DNA of 64,000 nt from Epiperipatus broadwayi (lineage: Eukaryota > Onychophora > Udeonychophora > Euonychophora > Peripatidae): the NCBI GenBank assembly GCA_028023455.1, contig JAQFVV010012419.1, positions 746,001 through 810,000 on the forward strand. Direction: 5' to 3'. The position numbers and the translations under genes are program-made. The notes beneath the pieces are model-generated. The model saw only the letters and a program-made list of their open reading frames with translations, ran no database searches and was not told the origin of the DNA. This document shows, in pieces, positions 12,701 through 25,740 of the stretch; the first letter of the stretch is position 1, and each line of letters starts with the position of its first letter.

Positions 12701-14378
12701 ACACCAATATTGTATTTCAGAATTAGATGAGTTCTTGTCAAAGTGTTAAGCAAAGAGTTTATTTGCTCCTCATGTGAATTTCCCTTGGAACGTTTAGTTT
12801 GTATAACCGTGAAAATATAGCTCTGTGTTATTTAGTATGTGGCCAGATAAATAGTTAAATTGAATTCTTGATATAATATTAGTATCTTATTTTGTTGGTT
12901 GATTAACGACATTGTCCGAAATGAAATAATTGTTTAATATTTCCTCAATAACTTGATAATGTGTAGAAAAGATTGTTTTCTATTATTGTCGCTTAAGATA
13001 TGACACACGCGTAATATAAACAATGTCGCGGATATAAAAGTATAGTTATTGAAATTAAAACAGGAAATAAACACTTTAAAACACATTATAGTTATTTAAC
13101 ATAGTTATAAATCATCAAATCATTAGAATATGATTTTAGTGCTATGCATGAAAGGTGTATGTATTTAGATGGTTATTTAATTAAATTAGCGAGAGCTGCT
13201 TTATTAATAGCCAAAGGTACAAATTTGCTTTATTTCAATAATTGATAGTAAAACCTCTCAAAATATTTATTGTACCAATAATATGATATATTATTTAGTT
13301 AATGTTATGTTTAGATGAAACGCTTAAGCAAAGCAGGTATTCAAAGTCAGAATATTCAAGTTTTGTTTGTTAATTTTGCTTTCACAAAGGTATGAATAAT
13401 AAATAATGTAATATAATAGGGATAATCCCAGACTGATATCCAAAGATTTATTTGAGAATTAAAATTATTAAGACAAGTAGTCTTATTGTAAAATAATTAT
13501 GTTAAATTAGATTTCAGTGTAATAAATGATTTGTTTATTTATTTAAAAAAAATTGTGCCTTGAGTTATTCTTGTATACATTCGTGTACTAATTTCCACAT
13601 CTCGACATTTCATACATCCATTATAAAATAACTATATTGTTTTATAGCTATAATATTAAATATGCTGGTATCTGATAATATTGTTTCCTCAATCCAAACA
13701 TTATAAGAAACATTGCCACTTGATAAACATATGAGAGGGGTTGCCTAGTTAATGTAATGGTTAGATAGTGATGTGAGATTAAAATATACCCTATTTCTGT
13801 CATTATCTAATTGCTAAACACAGTCAAACATTTAGTCAATTTATCTCACTACATTTTATTATAAGTTAGAATTATAAATTCTGGGCCAATGTATTTTCTT
13901 TAATTCAACTGTGTTTTTTTAAATTCCCTGAGATCTTATTGTATATTCCTTGATCAGCATTACGGTAGCTGTTTAGATGATGATATGCCAAGTCATAGAA
14001 TTGTTTAGTGATATAATTATATCAAGCTGATATATGTTACACTTGGATGATGGAAGAAATTAAGTTGAAAGGATATTTTAATAGTCTTTACAAATAAACA
14101 TTGTTATTCTTTATCATGCAGTTAATTAACAAAAGGATTTATATTTTATTTAATGTTTTATAATATTTCTTCCTTCATTTATTTATAATTATATATTTTA
14201 TGAACTTCCTGTAACCTCCCACTGAGCTGAGCTGAATGTAGACATAGGTAAAGAGTCTCAGTAATAATTTTATATCAGATATGTTGTTATATTGTTCTAT
14301 TCATTAATAGAACTGGTGCCCTGGGCATTTACTCATATAATGTATATGAGTGGTATTGTGAGCGTGGGTTACAATATA
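9798..14378 (+). mobile_element. Unclassified non-coding element with 13-bp inverted ends (part of the insertion)
   Basis: The left end is TATATTGTGACCC (9798-9810). The right end, GGGTTACAATATA (14366-14378), is its inverted repeat with one mismatch. CTA flanks both sides (9795-9797 and 14379-14381), a possible 3-bp target duplication. Inside I see no credible coding sequence, an (ATT)n tract near 9973, and a 108-bp tandem duplication. Near the right end, a stretch at 14213-14275 (gtaacctcccactgagctga ... agagtctc) matches 19960-19990 and 55100-55130 (the latter reversed). This marks a family-specific 3' region. Transposon class not determined. Confidence 0.5.
12527..12742 (+). repeat. Two-copy 108-bp tandem duplication
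   Basis: The unit tatgaaatgata...tagatgagtt repeats once at exactly 108 bp with about ten differences. The 75-codon minus-strand frame across it is a by-product of the duplication, not a gene. Confidence 0.85.
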
Positions 14379-16669
14379 CTACTAAGCAAAGGAAGTGGCA
14401 GACCGAACATCAGATCACATTCCTGACAGCAAAAGATCTATTATCTTCAGAAAGTCTATTAGTATTGTACATAAGTGAAACTTCACTTGGCTCCAACAGG
14501 TGCCAGAGTTTATCTTAGCTTAACTTTTTGTTTGAAATTTTCTGATTTTTAAAAAAAAAAAAATGATAAAAATGGAAGTTAACTTAAGTAATGGATAGAA
14601 TCAGATAATATTATGTGGTATTGTAATAGTTATTAAATGTTTATAGGATCATGTGTAAATATTTCAATAGTATATGTTAATTAGTATGAGAGATGTAAAA
14701 TAGTAAGTTTACTTAAAGGAAATATCAGAAATAGTTGTGAACTGATAAATAATATTAAATGTATTTTAAAGTAACTATTGTTTAATTCATTTTTAGTGTC
14801 TAAACTATAATAAACAGATATCATAAATAAATTGGAATAAATAATATTAAATTAGTTTAAAAATAATCTGTACATTTTATTAAAACAGTATAATAATATT
14901 TAAAAGATGTAATTTAGATTAGCAATTAAATTATAAAGTTATTTTTAATTTAATATTCAGTAATATTTTTATTTTGTAGTTTTAAAAAAAACTTTTAGGT
15001 AATTAGTGTGAGTTCATGTTTATAGGTCACCCGTGTGTGCGCATATGTGTGCATGGTGGAAGACACATGAACATGGGAATAAATAATTTAATTCCAATAT
15101 TGATTAAAAACAAATTAATGAATAAAATTATTAAAAGTAAATATTTAAGTTTGATGAATAAAACTAGCTCTAATTTTTATATTTATTGCTATTTTATTTT
15201 ATATATTATTTAAAAATATTACATAAAAGTTAATAATAAACTTTTGACTTTGCAGCTGTTGAGTCATGTGATTTATGTATAATTAGATCACTTACATCAG
15301 TAAATCAATTTCACAGCCGTCTGTCAAAAATGTTCCAGTAAAATTTAAAAATAATTGGTGGAATAATTAATATAAAATATTTGTGGGAGATGTGAAATTA
15401 TCAGGTATAAATAGGGTTGTTGCAGGTGTTGCTAGGTGGCTCATTTTTGTTTTCTGGTATCTTTGTGTGTGGCTGAATCATCAACTTCTCTTTAATAAAA
15501 AAGTTGTAATTTTCTTTAAAACTTTATTATTTTGTTTAAAAAGTAAAAATATATTTTTACAACAATTATGTTAAATTGTCTTAGTCATGAAAAGCTAAGA
15601 AGAAGGTAACTATTTTCTGATATTCAACTTTCAATTAGAATATGAAACTATAGTAATAAAAAAATGTTTAGAGAAAATTTTGCGTCTCTCATCTTATTCA
15701 CATATTATTTATTTATTGGAAAGTGAAATTAAAATACAAACCATTAATTATTTATATGGCTAAACACTCTGTTGTACTGAACTATATTAGCTGGAGGATA
15801 CTCAGTGTTTATCCAGTTAAATTAAAATATACGCGCGAGGAAAAAATTGAAAGACATTTATATTTTAAATTCATTATAATGAAAAATGTGTCAGTTTCCT
15901 CATAATTAAAATTAACTTTAAATTTCAATAATTCATTATTGAAACCTGATATCTACATTAAAAAGTTGCTTTTACTATAATTATAATGCTTATTTCTAAA
16001 ATAAATTTAGAAAAGAAAAATATACTACATTATGTTAAAGAAGAATGAACTTTATCTGCTATGCATTTTGTAATTGAATATTGACTTTTCCTAATGTCCA
16101 ATTTTAAAATTTATTGAATAAGAGATAGTAATTATCTAATTCAAGAAAGTATTGGACCAAATATTTTAAGCTATAACTAATTAAGGATGAATTTATAAAT
16201 GATAATGAACTAAAAGTTATTACTTATACCTTAACCTAAAATGGAAATAATTTATTTTAGCTAAATGCAAACATATGAAAATATGTACTTTAAAATAATA
16301 ATTCTCATTTTATGTTCAGCAGTAGAAAGAGGAAGTTATTTGGAAACAAATTTTCAAAATAAACTACAATTATTAATAATGAACTTGTATTTGTTAAATA
16401 CATAATAAATTGTTATATTTGCCATTACTTATGAATAACTTTGTGACAGTTAGTCCTAGTTCATAAACCGAGGAACATTTCTAATTATAAAAGAATTCTA
16501 CTCTTGTGTTTAAAAGAATAAAGGAGATTTGTTTGAAAACACATCTTGAAATGTTATATTTTAAAAATGTTTTTTAAAAAAAAGAACTGTATTTTTTTAA
16601 AAAAATGCATTTGCCTAAAAGAGAATAATGAAAGTGAAATAAAGTTATATATTATGATGCATTTGAACC

Positions 16670-16713
16670 CAGGATTCTATAAAAATGTACTCAGGATTCT
16701 ATAAAAATGTACT
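16670..16713 (+). repeat. Two exact 22-bp tandem copies
   Basis: The unit caggattctataaaaatgtact occurs twice head to tail with no differences, a recent slippage-type duplication. Confidence 0.9.
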
Positions 16714-19700
16714 CAGCTAAAGAATTTATTTTTCCAATGCTGGCCTATTTTTATTATTTAAATATTTAGAATTATCTTTAAATAAAGAAAGTGAAAATAT
16801 TTTTAAAGAACTATTGAACATTTTCGTTTTGGAAATCATTGCCATGTTTATAAATATTTTGACTGAAGCTTCGAATTCGGATAGATAAATTAGCCTTAAT
16901 AAATTATCTACATATCTTTAACGGAAAAACCATTACGGAGTTGAACTATGAACTTGAGTTACTGTATTATTATTTTTTTTTTATTGTCTGTTTTATTGGT
17001 TTTTTTTTAAAAAAAAGAAACCATAAAAATATTTATGCTATATATTTCTGTGTAACACTATTTGCACAAATATACCAGGTAAACTAGGGTTATAATTTTA
17101 AAGCTTAATGGGTTTATTAGAATGAGCAAATATTTTTGCCATTCTCAGGTAAATTTTATTTTATTTATGAAGCGTTTCACAAGTTAATTTTATTCAATAA
17201 TTTCATTTACAGAGAATTAAATATCACAGTCTTAGCTTATTATATGTGGGATGTTTCACTCAGTTTTATTTTAAACCAGCCAAAGAAGTTTATCAGAGAG
17301 TATCCATTCATTTGTTTTATGAATGCTATATTAATAATAACTGCAAATATTTTTTATATGCATTGAGAATTAATGTTCTCACATTTAATTTGCAATCTTT
17401 TAAAAGTCCACTAGTCACTATATTTTAGTATTGAATATTTTATTATGTGTGCATTGTGCCTTGCCTAGAATTTTATATGCATTTAATTTTAAAGTATTTC
17501 TTATAGTAGTCGTTTTGACACAGTTTTTGCTTTGTTGGTTCTTACCTTGAATATACGTTTTTATATTTTTAAATTTCTTAGGAATAACTTAGTTAATTCA
17601 GGTGAAGTCTATATCTTGTCATTAGTTAGTATTTGTTAGCCTCATAGAGTTAGGCTTAGTTAATAATTTTGAGTATGCTTTATGGAGTAGACAAGGTCCT
17701 CCATCCTTATTGTATTGTATTTCCATGAATTGATAGTGTTTGTGCCCATAGAGGGTTATTATATTGAATTTTCCAGTGATGATAATCACATTTACAAGCA
17801 TTGGAATCCCATGAGAGGATCATGCTTTCTTGGTGCGTCTTTCCTGTCCCTGATGCATTGTAGACAATGTCCACGCATCATATTTTTCTGCCTCAAAGTT
17901 AGATATTTTTGAAAGCCACCACATTCTTTTCCAGCTCTGAGGAGCCTATGTTCTTATATTTTAGCCTATCATTCATGATGACTTAATGCTAGTTCCACCA
18001 CAGTAGGTGATGTTGCATTTGTTTTACATTAGTGATGACAAGATATGTTTGTTTGAGGAACTTTGTTTCTTCAGGTAGTGATAGCTATTTTTAATGCTTA
18101 TAGGTATATCAATGTTTGAATTGTGTTGATATGATAGTTTTATCATCCACAAGCCAACCAACAATAAGTTCTATTTATTTTTAAGTATGTTAAATTATGC
18201 ATATGGTATAAGTGGCAATTCACACATACTAATTTTAATATTTTCATCCAGAGTTTCGCCGCTGGATTTGTAAGTCTGTTACATCTTTAATTTTAAAACA
18301 TTGAGGGTAATAGTTTTATGTGGACAAAATTTATTTAAAAGTGTATAAATGACCTCTGATGAGTGAATGCCCCATGTATCTAATTTAATTTAATTTTAAA
18401 ATTAGCTTAGTCTGATTTAATTATATCACTAGATATAATATTAATTATGTCAGTATAACCAGTGGTAGTTTTTCAAATATATGCTGAATATGCTTTTCCA
18501 GCTTAGCGTTTGTTAAGCTTAGGGTTTTAAATACAAACCTAGTTGTGTGTTATTCTGATTGCTAGATAACACCATAGTGTTATGAATTATTCCAATTAAA
18601 GGTAGAATGGTGCTTATTAAATTCAGACATTGCAATTAAAGTATAAAGATTTTGAAATCTCTAATTGTTTAAAAGAGATTAAAATTTAGTATTGAATAGC
18701 CTTTGCCTGCTATTATGTGTAATTATTATTTTATTAGTTTATTTTTAGAATAAACCATTTGAAAAAGTTTATGAGGGATACTCGATAATAGTAACTAGAG
18801 AACTTGTGTATTATTGTAAACCAAATAAAGTTTTAAAAAGTCAAAATACTTGTAATAGATTCCAGCTCTATATTGGCAATGCCTGTAATCCATTTGAATT
18901 GTAAATATTTTCTTATTGTTCTCAATAAACCAAATTATTATTATTTCAAAAGTTTTTTTTCTGTTTGTTTTACTTTTATATGAAAATATTATTGTCTTGG
19001 GTTCCAAGTTCACAAAATCTTGAATTTCCAAAGTTTATTAAATTTTTAATTCAAAAGTTCACAAATATATCATAAAGTTTATTAAATATATTTTGATACT
19101 GGTTTTAAGTTATAAAGCCATGCTAAATTAAGTGATTCTCAGATTGAATCACACTAACAGATAATTACATTATATCAGATACTTAATTAAATGCTCATTT
19201 AAAAGTTTATTTTTAAAATTTATCAGTATATCTTCTCAGAATGAAGATTATGCAATATGAGATTAAGAATATAAGTGCTTCAGAAGAATATTTATTATTT
19301 ACTATTATTTTTAAAAGCTGCACATTATCTTATATTAACTGTACATTGTCTGTCATCATCTTAAATCTTATATGACCAAAGAATTATAATCCATCTGCAT
19401 TTGAGGTCTTTAGTAGGTTGTCTGTGAGTATGGGGAAGGCATAAAAAGTATCCTTGCCCTTTTCCTTGCTCAAGTAATGTCTTGGATAATAGGCCATTAT
19501 TAATTTAAATTTAAATTGATTTATTAAAATTTTGGATTAATATTTGTCTTGTTTATTATTCTATGACTAAACATAAGGTAGTTATTCTATGGTCGGCCAA
19601 GATATTACTCATTTGTTTTTATTAATCCTAGTAATTATTTAGTAGGCAACTTAAACTTTTATTTTGCACAAGAGTTTTAGTTTTAGAATCCCTGAGATTG

Positions 19701-19994
19701 TTTGCTCTTGTTGCCTTGTTAGATATAATTTAGTAAGATAATTTTTCCAATCAAAGTATCATTTATTCTTATTCAGTATGTGATCTGATAGTAGGCCGAT
19801 TCTAATGACTATTAATTAATGATTTTAAATTTATCTTTTATATTGTTTAGTAGTAGATTATTAATATGCCATAATAGTTATATCTGTATTAGTAGTGGAT
19901 TTGGTCTCTATCTGATTATATATTTCTGGATCATCATTTCTTTTCTTAAATTTATTGTAATCCCACTGAGCCGAGTCGTTAAGAGTCTCTCTAT

Positions 19995-20530
19995 TAAGTA
20001 CGATTTCATCTTCTTCTTTTCTCCTCCCATTTCATAATCATTTCTTCTTCTTCTCCTCCCATTTCTCTCATTCCATTTCCTCTTTTCTCCATTTCATCTA
20101 TTTATCTCATCCATTACATCTTCTCCTTCCATTATCTTTTTTTCTTCCATCTTTTCATTATCATCTTCTTCATCATTTTCATTTCTTTTATCATCTTTTC
20201 TTCTAAACTCTCTCTCACCTTCACCTCTTCTAGATTTACTTCATCATCATCATCTCTCTATCTCATCTTCATCTTTATTCCTTATCAACATCATCTCTGT
20301 CTCCCATTATCATCTTTCTCTCTATTCTTATTTCACCATCATCTTATCTCTCTCTCTCTCTCTTATTTCTCATCTCTGTATTCAATTTATGCATACTCAT
20401 TTCTTTCTTCCTACTTTCTTTTTCTGTATCCTATCATCATCATCTCTCTTTTCCATTATCTTCATTCCTATCTTTTCCTTCAAATTTCTCTTTTCTTTTC
20501 TTTCCACCCCCATCCCTCTCCTCTCTCTTT
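19995..20530 (+). repeat. CT-rich microsatellite tract
   Basis: About 530 bp of nearly pure pyrimidine with interspersed TCATC, (TC)n and TTCTTC units. A reversed, purine-rich counterpart occupies 54836-55085 at the matching place in the other copy of the family. Confidence 0.85.
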
Positions 20531-20547
20531 ATTTTGGTTACAGTATA

Positions 20548-21700
20548 CTATCAGAGTAATCAAGAAATTATACTCTCCTCAGATGCTTCCAAGAATGGCA
20601 TTAGAGCTGTAATCTCTCACCAAATAAATGGTCATGAACGTTCGATTATATATGCCTCCCATACACTAGCGGCAGCTGAAACTAACTATAGTCAATTGGA
20701 CAAAGAAGCCCTTGCTATTATTTTTGCAGTAAAAAAGTTCCACCCAGTATATCTATGACCGGAAGTTCACCATATGTATGGACCATTGTTCATTATTAGG
20801 CATATTGGGGAAAACAAAAAAATTCCTGACTACAACAGCCAAAGGATGTTACAATGGATAAACATTCTTGCAGCCTATGGCTACAACTTGATGTATAAAT
20901 CAGGAAAACAAATACCACATGCCCATGTTCTATCACGCCTACCGTTAAAAGCTGATAGGCCGCACGAATTTGTGGAGATAAATCTACTAGAAGTAGTCAA
21001 ATTGAATGATACCTTGAATAGTACCAAGGTAGCAGAATGGACACTTAGAGACCTTGGCTGACACCAGCTAAAAATGTGGATCAAAAAAGGATGGCCTAAC
21101 CTCCACCCAAAAATTCTACATACAGCTATCTGGAATGCTCGTCAGTATCTATTTGTAATGATTGCATCACTAGAGCAAATCGAGTATTCATACCTATGGA
21201 GGGACACTCACAGGTATTAAAATTACTTCATGCTGGACACCCTGGGATAGTAATGATGAAGGCCCTGTCTCGATCATATGTGTGGTGGCCACATATTGAT
21301 CAAGAGATTGAGAGAATGGTGAAGCAATGTCGTAATTGCCAAAGTGCAGCAAACTTGCCAAATAAAACATTTAGTTCTTGTTCTGAGCCTTGTAAAACCT
21401 GGGAACATGTTCACACTTGGTTTTAACCGTTGTGGACTCTTACAACAATTGAACTGAATATCGTTTAGTCAAATCAGTTGATGCCAACTGTACCATAAAG
21501 GTTTTCCAAGAAATTTTTGCCACAACTGGATATCCGGATATGCTGGTATTGGATAATGGGATGGGTTTCATATCTACATATTTTGACAATTACCTGTCTG
21601 AAAAGGGGATTCAATATGTCCTGATACCTGCCTATGACCTAGATTGGCTGAAAAGGCAGTCCAAAGTTTAAAAAAAGGGGTTGAAGAAAACAAGCTATAC
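20548..21700 (+). pseudogene. RNase H and integrase of the split Gypsy element, broken
   Basis: The frame resumes with EIILSSDASKNGIRAVISHQ, the RNase H start with its catalytic Asp. It goes on to INILAAYGYNLMYKSGKQ and a degraded adenine-rich tail motif (AHVLSRLP). The integrase zinc-binding region follows (H-x-G-H ... CRNC), and then a catalytic-core remnant reading LDNGMGFIS near 21550. Stops and shifts occur at about 20757, 21060 and 21424. Relative to typical Gypsy proteins, about 30 residues between reverse transcriptase and RNase H are missing at the insertion point. Confidence 0.85.
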
Positions 21701-22184
21701 ACAAAATGGATGAAGCATTAACAGAGATCATGTTTTTCAACATTTTCTACCACAATCAAATAATGGGAAGTTACCTGCTGACCTACTATTCAGCAGGACT
21801 TGCCGTACACACATGTCAAAGATTATGCCTCAGGAGGAAAGGACTGAAAAGAATCCAGAGATCTACCTAGACATAAACATTTCCCAAAGTTTAGAAGGGA
21901 TAATATAGTATGAGTATGAGACATTATAAAGAAGAAGTGGACACCCAGAATTGTTATAAATCCAGTGTCTAGAGTTAGAAGACTCTTAATAAAACTGCCC
22001 ACCAATGGGATTCTTTAATAAAGGAGGAAAAAGAAATGCTACCGGGAATTCCACAGGAAAAGAATCTTCTTGTTGAACCAGAGACATTAAGTATAATACA
22101 AGAAAGAACAGACTCCACTAGCTCTGCACACAATTAAACAGACCAGAAAAATGAAAGACCTCCTGTTCTCAGAAAACTCACACC

Positions 22185-22481
22185 TGTACAAAACAGTTGT
22201 AATCTAAAGACTGCTAAAATATAATGAACTGTATTAATATGAGGTAATTGAAAGGGACTATGTTAGTTTTAGTTCCACCGTAAATAATCAAACTAATGTA
22301 TCATCAAATAACTGATAACATAATTGTAATGTTAATAATCCTTGGTTTTTTTGTATCTTAATTTCATGTTATAAATGCTTTTTGTTTACTATAATAATAA
22401 AATAACTAAGTTACAAACCTCTACGAGTCCAACCTTATTTATGCAATTTCAGCTGAGTTTTAATTCCCTGAAAATACTGCA
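22185..22481 (+). repeat. Right LTR of the split Gypsy element
   Basis: This is the 297-bp 3' LTR, from TGTACAAAACAG to ATACTGCA, paired with 7469-7766. A short (ATC)n tract follows immediately. Confidence 0.85.
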
Positions 22482-24440
22482 GATGACAATCATCATCATC
22501 CTTAAGCATCACAATATCAATTATCATTGTCAATGAATAGTCATCAACAAATATAAAATGAAATATAAAAGGAGCATGAAATAACAACATTTCATAAAAA
22601 TAAGTAATTATTTACACCATCAGCATTATCCCTTGTGACTGGATTCAAAAGAGATACATTATATTTTAGCCAATACCAAACTTAAGGCATAATATATAAC
22701 AATCATCTGAATACACATTCTAAGATTGTGACACATGCTGATTATTAACAATACTCTGGTCATATGGTGAGTGCATGGGCCAACTATAAACTAATTTTTA
22801 ACCTGAATACACTTTAAAGGAAATCATTATCTTTGCGCCAATCCTAAATACTATCTGGATGTCCAATCACAAATATATATCCTCCACATACGAATAAATT
22901 AACCATTATTGTTTTGAAGCTAATTCAGAATCAAAAGACCCTAGGAATTGTGACAGTAAACAAGAGAAAATATAACTGTTTATTCAATCTACTTTATGTT
23001 AAATAATTTTACTGGGATAAGCTACAAAAATGCTTTAAAGCACCATGTATAACGAAATCAAGTCACACACACTGCCAATTCATAGAAAATATAGTTGGAG
23101 GAATAAAAACATCACATTTATTTTACAACTATTTAATAAAACTAACTAATAAATTAATAAAGTAAGAAAAGATATGAAATAACATATTCATATAAAAAAC
23201 AATTTCATAGAAATAATTCATATTACTAAATTAATTAACATTCAATAGTTATTTCCTTTTCAATGATTGAAAGTGAAAAACTACATTTCACAATAAAGAT
23301 AAAAGTTAAGATTAGTTAAAACCTTCTTCCCCATTTCTTATGAAAATGAAAAGATCCCATACCTTTTATAAATTTTGGAGAGAAAATAATATTAATAAAA
23401 CATGTTTCAACACACATAACAAAATCTAAATCAAAATTATTTATTATAATAATTGTTATTTATATTTCAGTTACTTTCTGGTTAGTTTTTCTTCTTTCTT
23501 CAAATGTTCATATTAAAATTAGAATAATTTCCCGGGCGAGTTATCACAAGTTGAATTTATCAATAATATCTTAATGTAGCTTCAATTTTTCAGTTGATGC
23601 TTATATTAATTATCAAATTAACAAATTTCCTGGGTAGATTAACACAAGTTAAATTTATACATTTTCCAATATAATAATTTTCAGATCATGATAGGATAAA
23701 TTTATCCATTATATAATATAATTCTCATATTAACAAAGAGGTTAGTTTGTTGCAGGATGAATGTATCCGTTTTCCAATATAATAATTTGCACAGGTTGAA
23801 TTTATCCATTTTCCAGTATAATTTGCAGATTAGGTTACCACAGATTGGGAGTCTTGCTTTTGGTTGGAACACAAGACTTGTTGCAAATTTATTCCACGGA
23901 TATTCTACATTTTCTTCTAATGAACAGATTATATTGTTAGGTTAGATGTTGCCTAGCTTTTAGCTAAACCTTAGCACATGATTTCCTTCAAATCCATGTC
24001 AAAAAAAACATTTTTAAAAACTAATAGGGAGATTAGTCTTACTTTAAACTACACAATTATTTCTCATTGTTCTCTTCTCAAGAGCAGTGCAACTATGTGG
24101 TTTTCAATAACTGGTTCAAGAATGACTTGATGACTAAAATAGATACTGAAGTGCAATTCTTTAACTTCCCCTCCATCTTAATTTTCTGATCAATCTTGTT
24201 ATACATAATCACATTATCTCAGAAATGACAACATTAACTAATTAAAAAAATTCCAATCATACCCTATTCATTGAAAAACAACTTTTATAGTTATTTTTTT
24301 CTATTCAATTGCCAAAACAATATAATCTTTTAATTACACTTTAGTTTAAAAATATAAATATTATTTCAAATTTTACAAGTTAAAAATCAACAGACAAAAT
24401 TACTGAAGAGAAAAAAAAAATTAAGATATATTTTACTCTT
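22482..24440. other. Intron sequence with short degenerate repeats
   Basis: I see no gene here. Between about 23550 and 23840 a degenerate motif near atttatccattttccaatataataattt recurs four or five times at irregular spacing. The rest is featureless A+T-rich DNA. Confidence 0.5.
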
Positions 24441-24939
24441 AAATAGTAAATAAAATAAAGTTACACATGACCCAATTTGTTAAGCTTGTAAATAAAAATG
24501 ATTGTGCTAATTGCTCTAACAAGCTTTATTGATAAATGCTGAAAAAGAGCACATTTACAAGCTTAAAAAATGGGTCATGTGATGTATGGCTTTTTTATTT
24601 ACTATTTATAGTTTTGATTTCAGGTCTTAAGAAGCAATGTTATATTGCTAAGACTATTAATATACAGTTTGGCTGAAGATTTCTCAGCCCCATACAGCTA
24701 TTTAAGTTAGATAGCTGGATTTGAAGACAAAATAGGTGTCTGAAAATTTCAGATTTTCTACTTAATAGTTAACTTTTAAATAAATACTGGCTTTGAATTG
24801 ATATTTTAGACCTAATGTCTGAAATTACCCTAGCGCCTCACTGAGGATTGCCAAAGCATGAAACCAGTGGTCTGAGGAATAATTTCTAGATGCTTTCTTT
24901 TGTGGCATTTATCAATAAAGCTTGTAGAGTAATTAGCAC
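24441..24939. repeat. Interlocked inverted repeats (foldback element)
   Basis: Arm A (24441-24493) and its inverted partner A' (24553-24607) share about 50 bp with small gaps, around tgacccaa...aagcttgtaaat. The loop between them contains segment B (24504-24540), whose inverted copy B' sits at 24905-24939. Such nested foldbacks are typical of non-autonomous DNA transposons. No target duplication was fixed. Confidence 0.7.
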
Positions 24940-25078
24940 TGCTCATTATTTTACTCTTTTCTTATACTTTATTCTCTTTTATCCCTGACAAACATTAAAT
25001 ATTCACATTCTTATTTAAAATGATTGGAGTTTTCATATTATCTCTTCAATTTGTAATTGTTATTCTGAAAAAAAAATC

Positions 25079-25740
25079 ATGAGAAAGAATAATTCTTTTC
25101 AATATATTTTAAAAATAATTGTTTGTGTTCTGATCTATTGCGTCAGCCGCTTGACGGCACTACTTCTAGCTAAATTTCTAAAAATATGTCATTTCTGCGG
25201 CCGCAGCCAAACAGATAGCTTTCTTTCTTTGATAAAACACAGAGTCAATTTACTCGGCTGCTGGCTACCGCTGTGGCTTTCTTCTATGCTAAAAGCACAG
25301 AAACCTTCATTGGCTGCCGTAGTTGGTTGGGTTACGCACTTTATCGTAATACTGGGTTGTATATTTTTGCACAGTATCATGTGATGATGCGGTGACTGCA
25401 TTGTATTTGAATAATTTAACTTTTCAAGTCGACCTTTTTTTGTTTCATGTGAACTGACCTACTGGTACCTTCTAACCCTTTTAACAGTGTCGTCACTGTT
25501 CCATCATGACTGTGTTAGCATTACAAATTGAATTTTAGGTTGGCGCACAGCACTATTTCGAAAATCACGATGAAAGTAACGTATCGTGAGAAATCGTCCA
25601 AGACAGGGAAGATGGCTGCTTCCAACTTTCAAAATTGCCAATTGCCAGACATGGAGTCGGATTTCATTATAATAGTTTGTTATAATTATTAATAACTTTA
25701 TTTGGTAAATTGCAATGGAATTTAGTTCCCCCCACCCCAA
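25079..25740. other. GC-richer island of unknown nature
   Basis: Base composition rises here, with a GCGGCCGC-like patch near 25198 and scattered CpG. A 101-codon plus-strand frame (25079-25384) and an overlapping minus frame are open, but neither resembles a known family to me. It could be an eroded transposon fragment or a regulatory segment in the POLRMT intron. Confidence 0.3.

Larger units (their letters stand above)
14382..20547 (+). mobile_element. Second unclassified repeat in the same family, with CT-rich 3' end
   Basis: Its right end GGTTACAGTATA (20536-20547) resembles the end at 14366-14378 and the reversed end at 54816. Before it lies the shared marker attgtaatcccactgagccg (19959-19978) and about 520 bp of irregular CT-rich microsatellite. 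Much of 17500-20000 is recognisably similar to the reverse complement of 55100-57500. Examples are a shared ttagtaggcaactt motif and a shared ggtgcgtctttc-like block. No convincing coding sequence was seen. The left boundary is inferred only from the end of the neighbouring element. Confidence 0.45.
7469..22481 (+). mobile_element. Ty3/Gypsy LTR retrotransposon split by a 10.7-kb insertion
   Basis: Two direct LTRs bound Gypsy-type gag, protease, reverse transcriptase, RNase H and integrase remnants in that order on the plus strand. A primer-binding-like TGGCGCAATCGGACAGG follows the left LTR after two bases. The LTRs differ at about ten of 298 positions, so the insertion is fairly recent. Even so, the reading frames carry several stops and shifts. 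Between the reverse transcriptase and RNase H parts lies 9798-20547, which is not part of the element. It sits antisense inside a POLRMT intron. The target duplication could not be settled. Confidence 0.9.
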
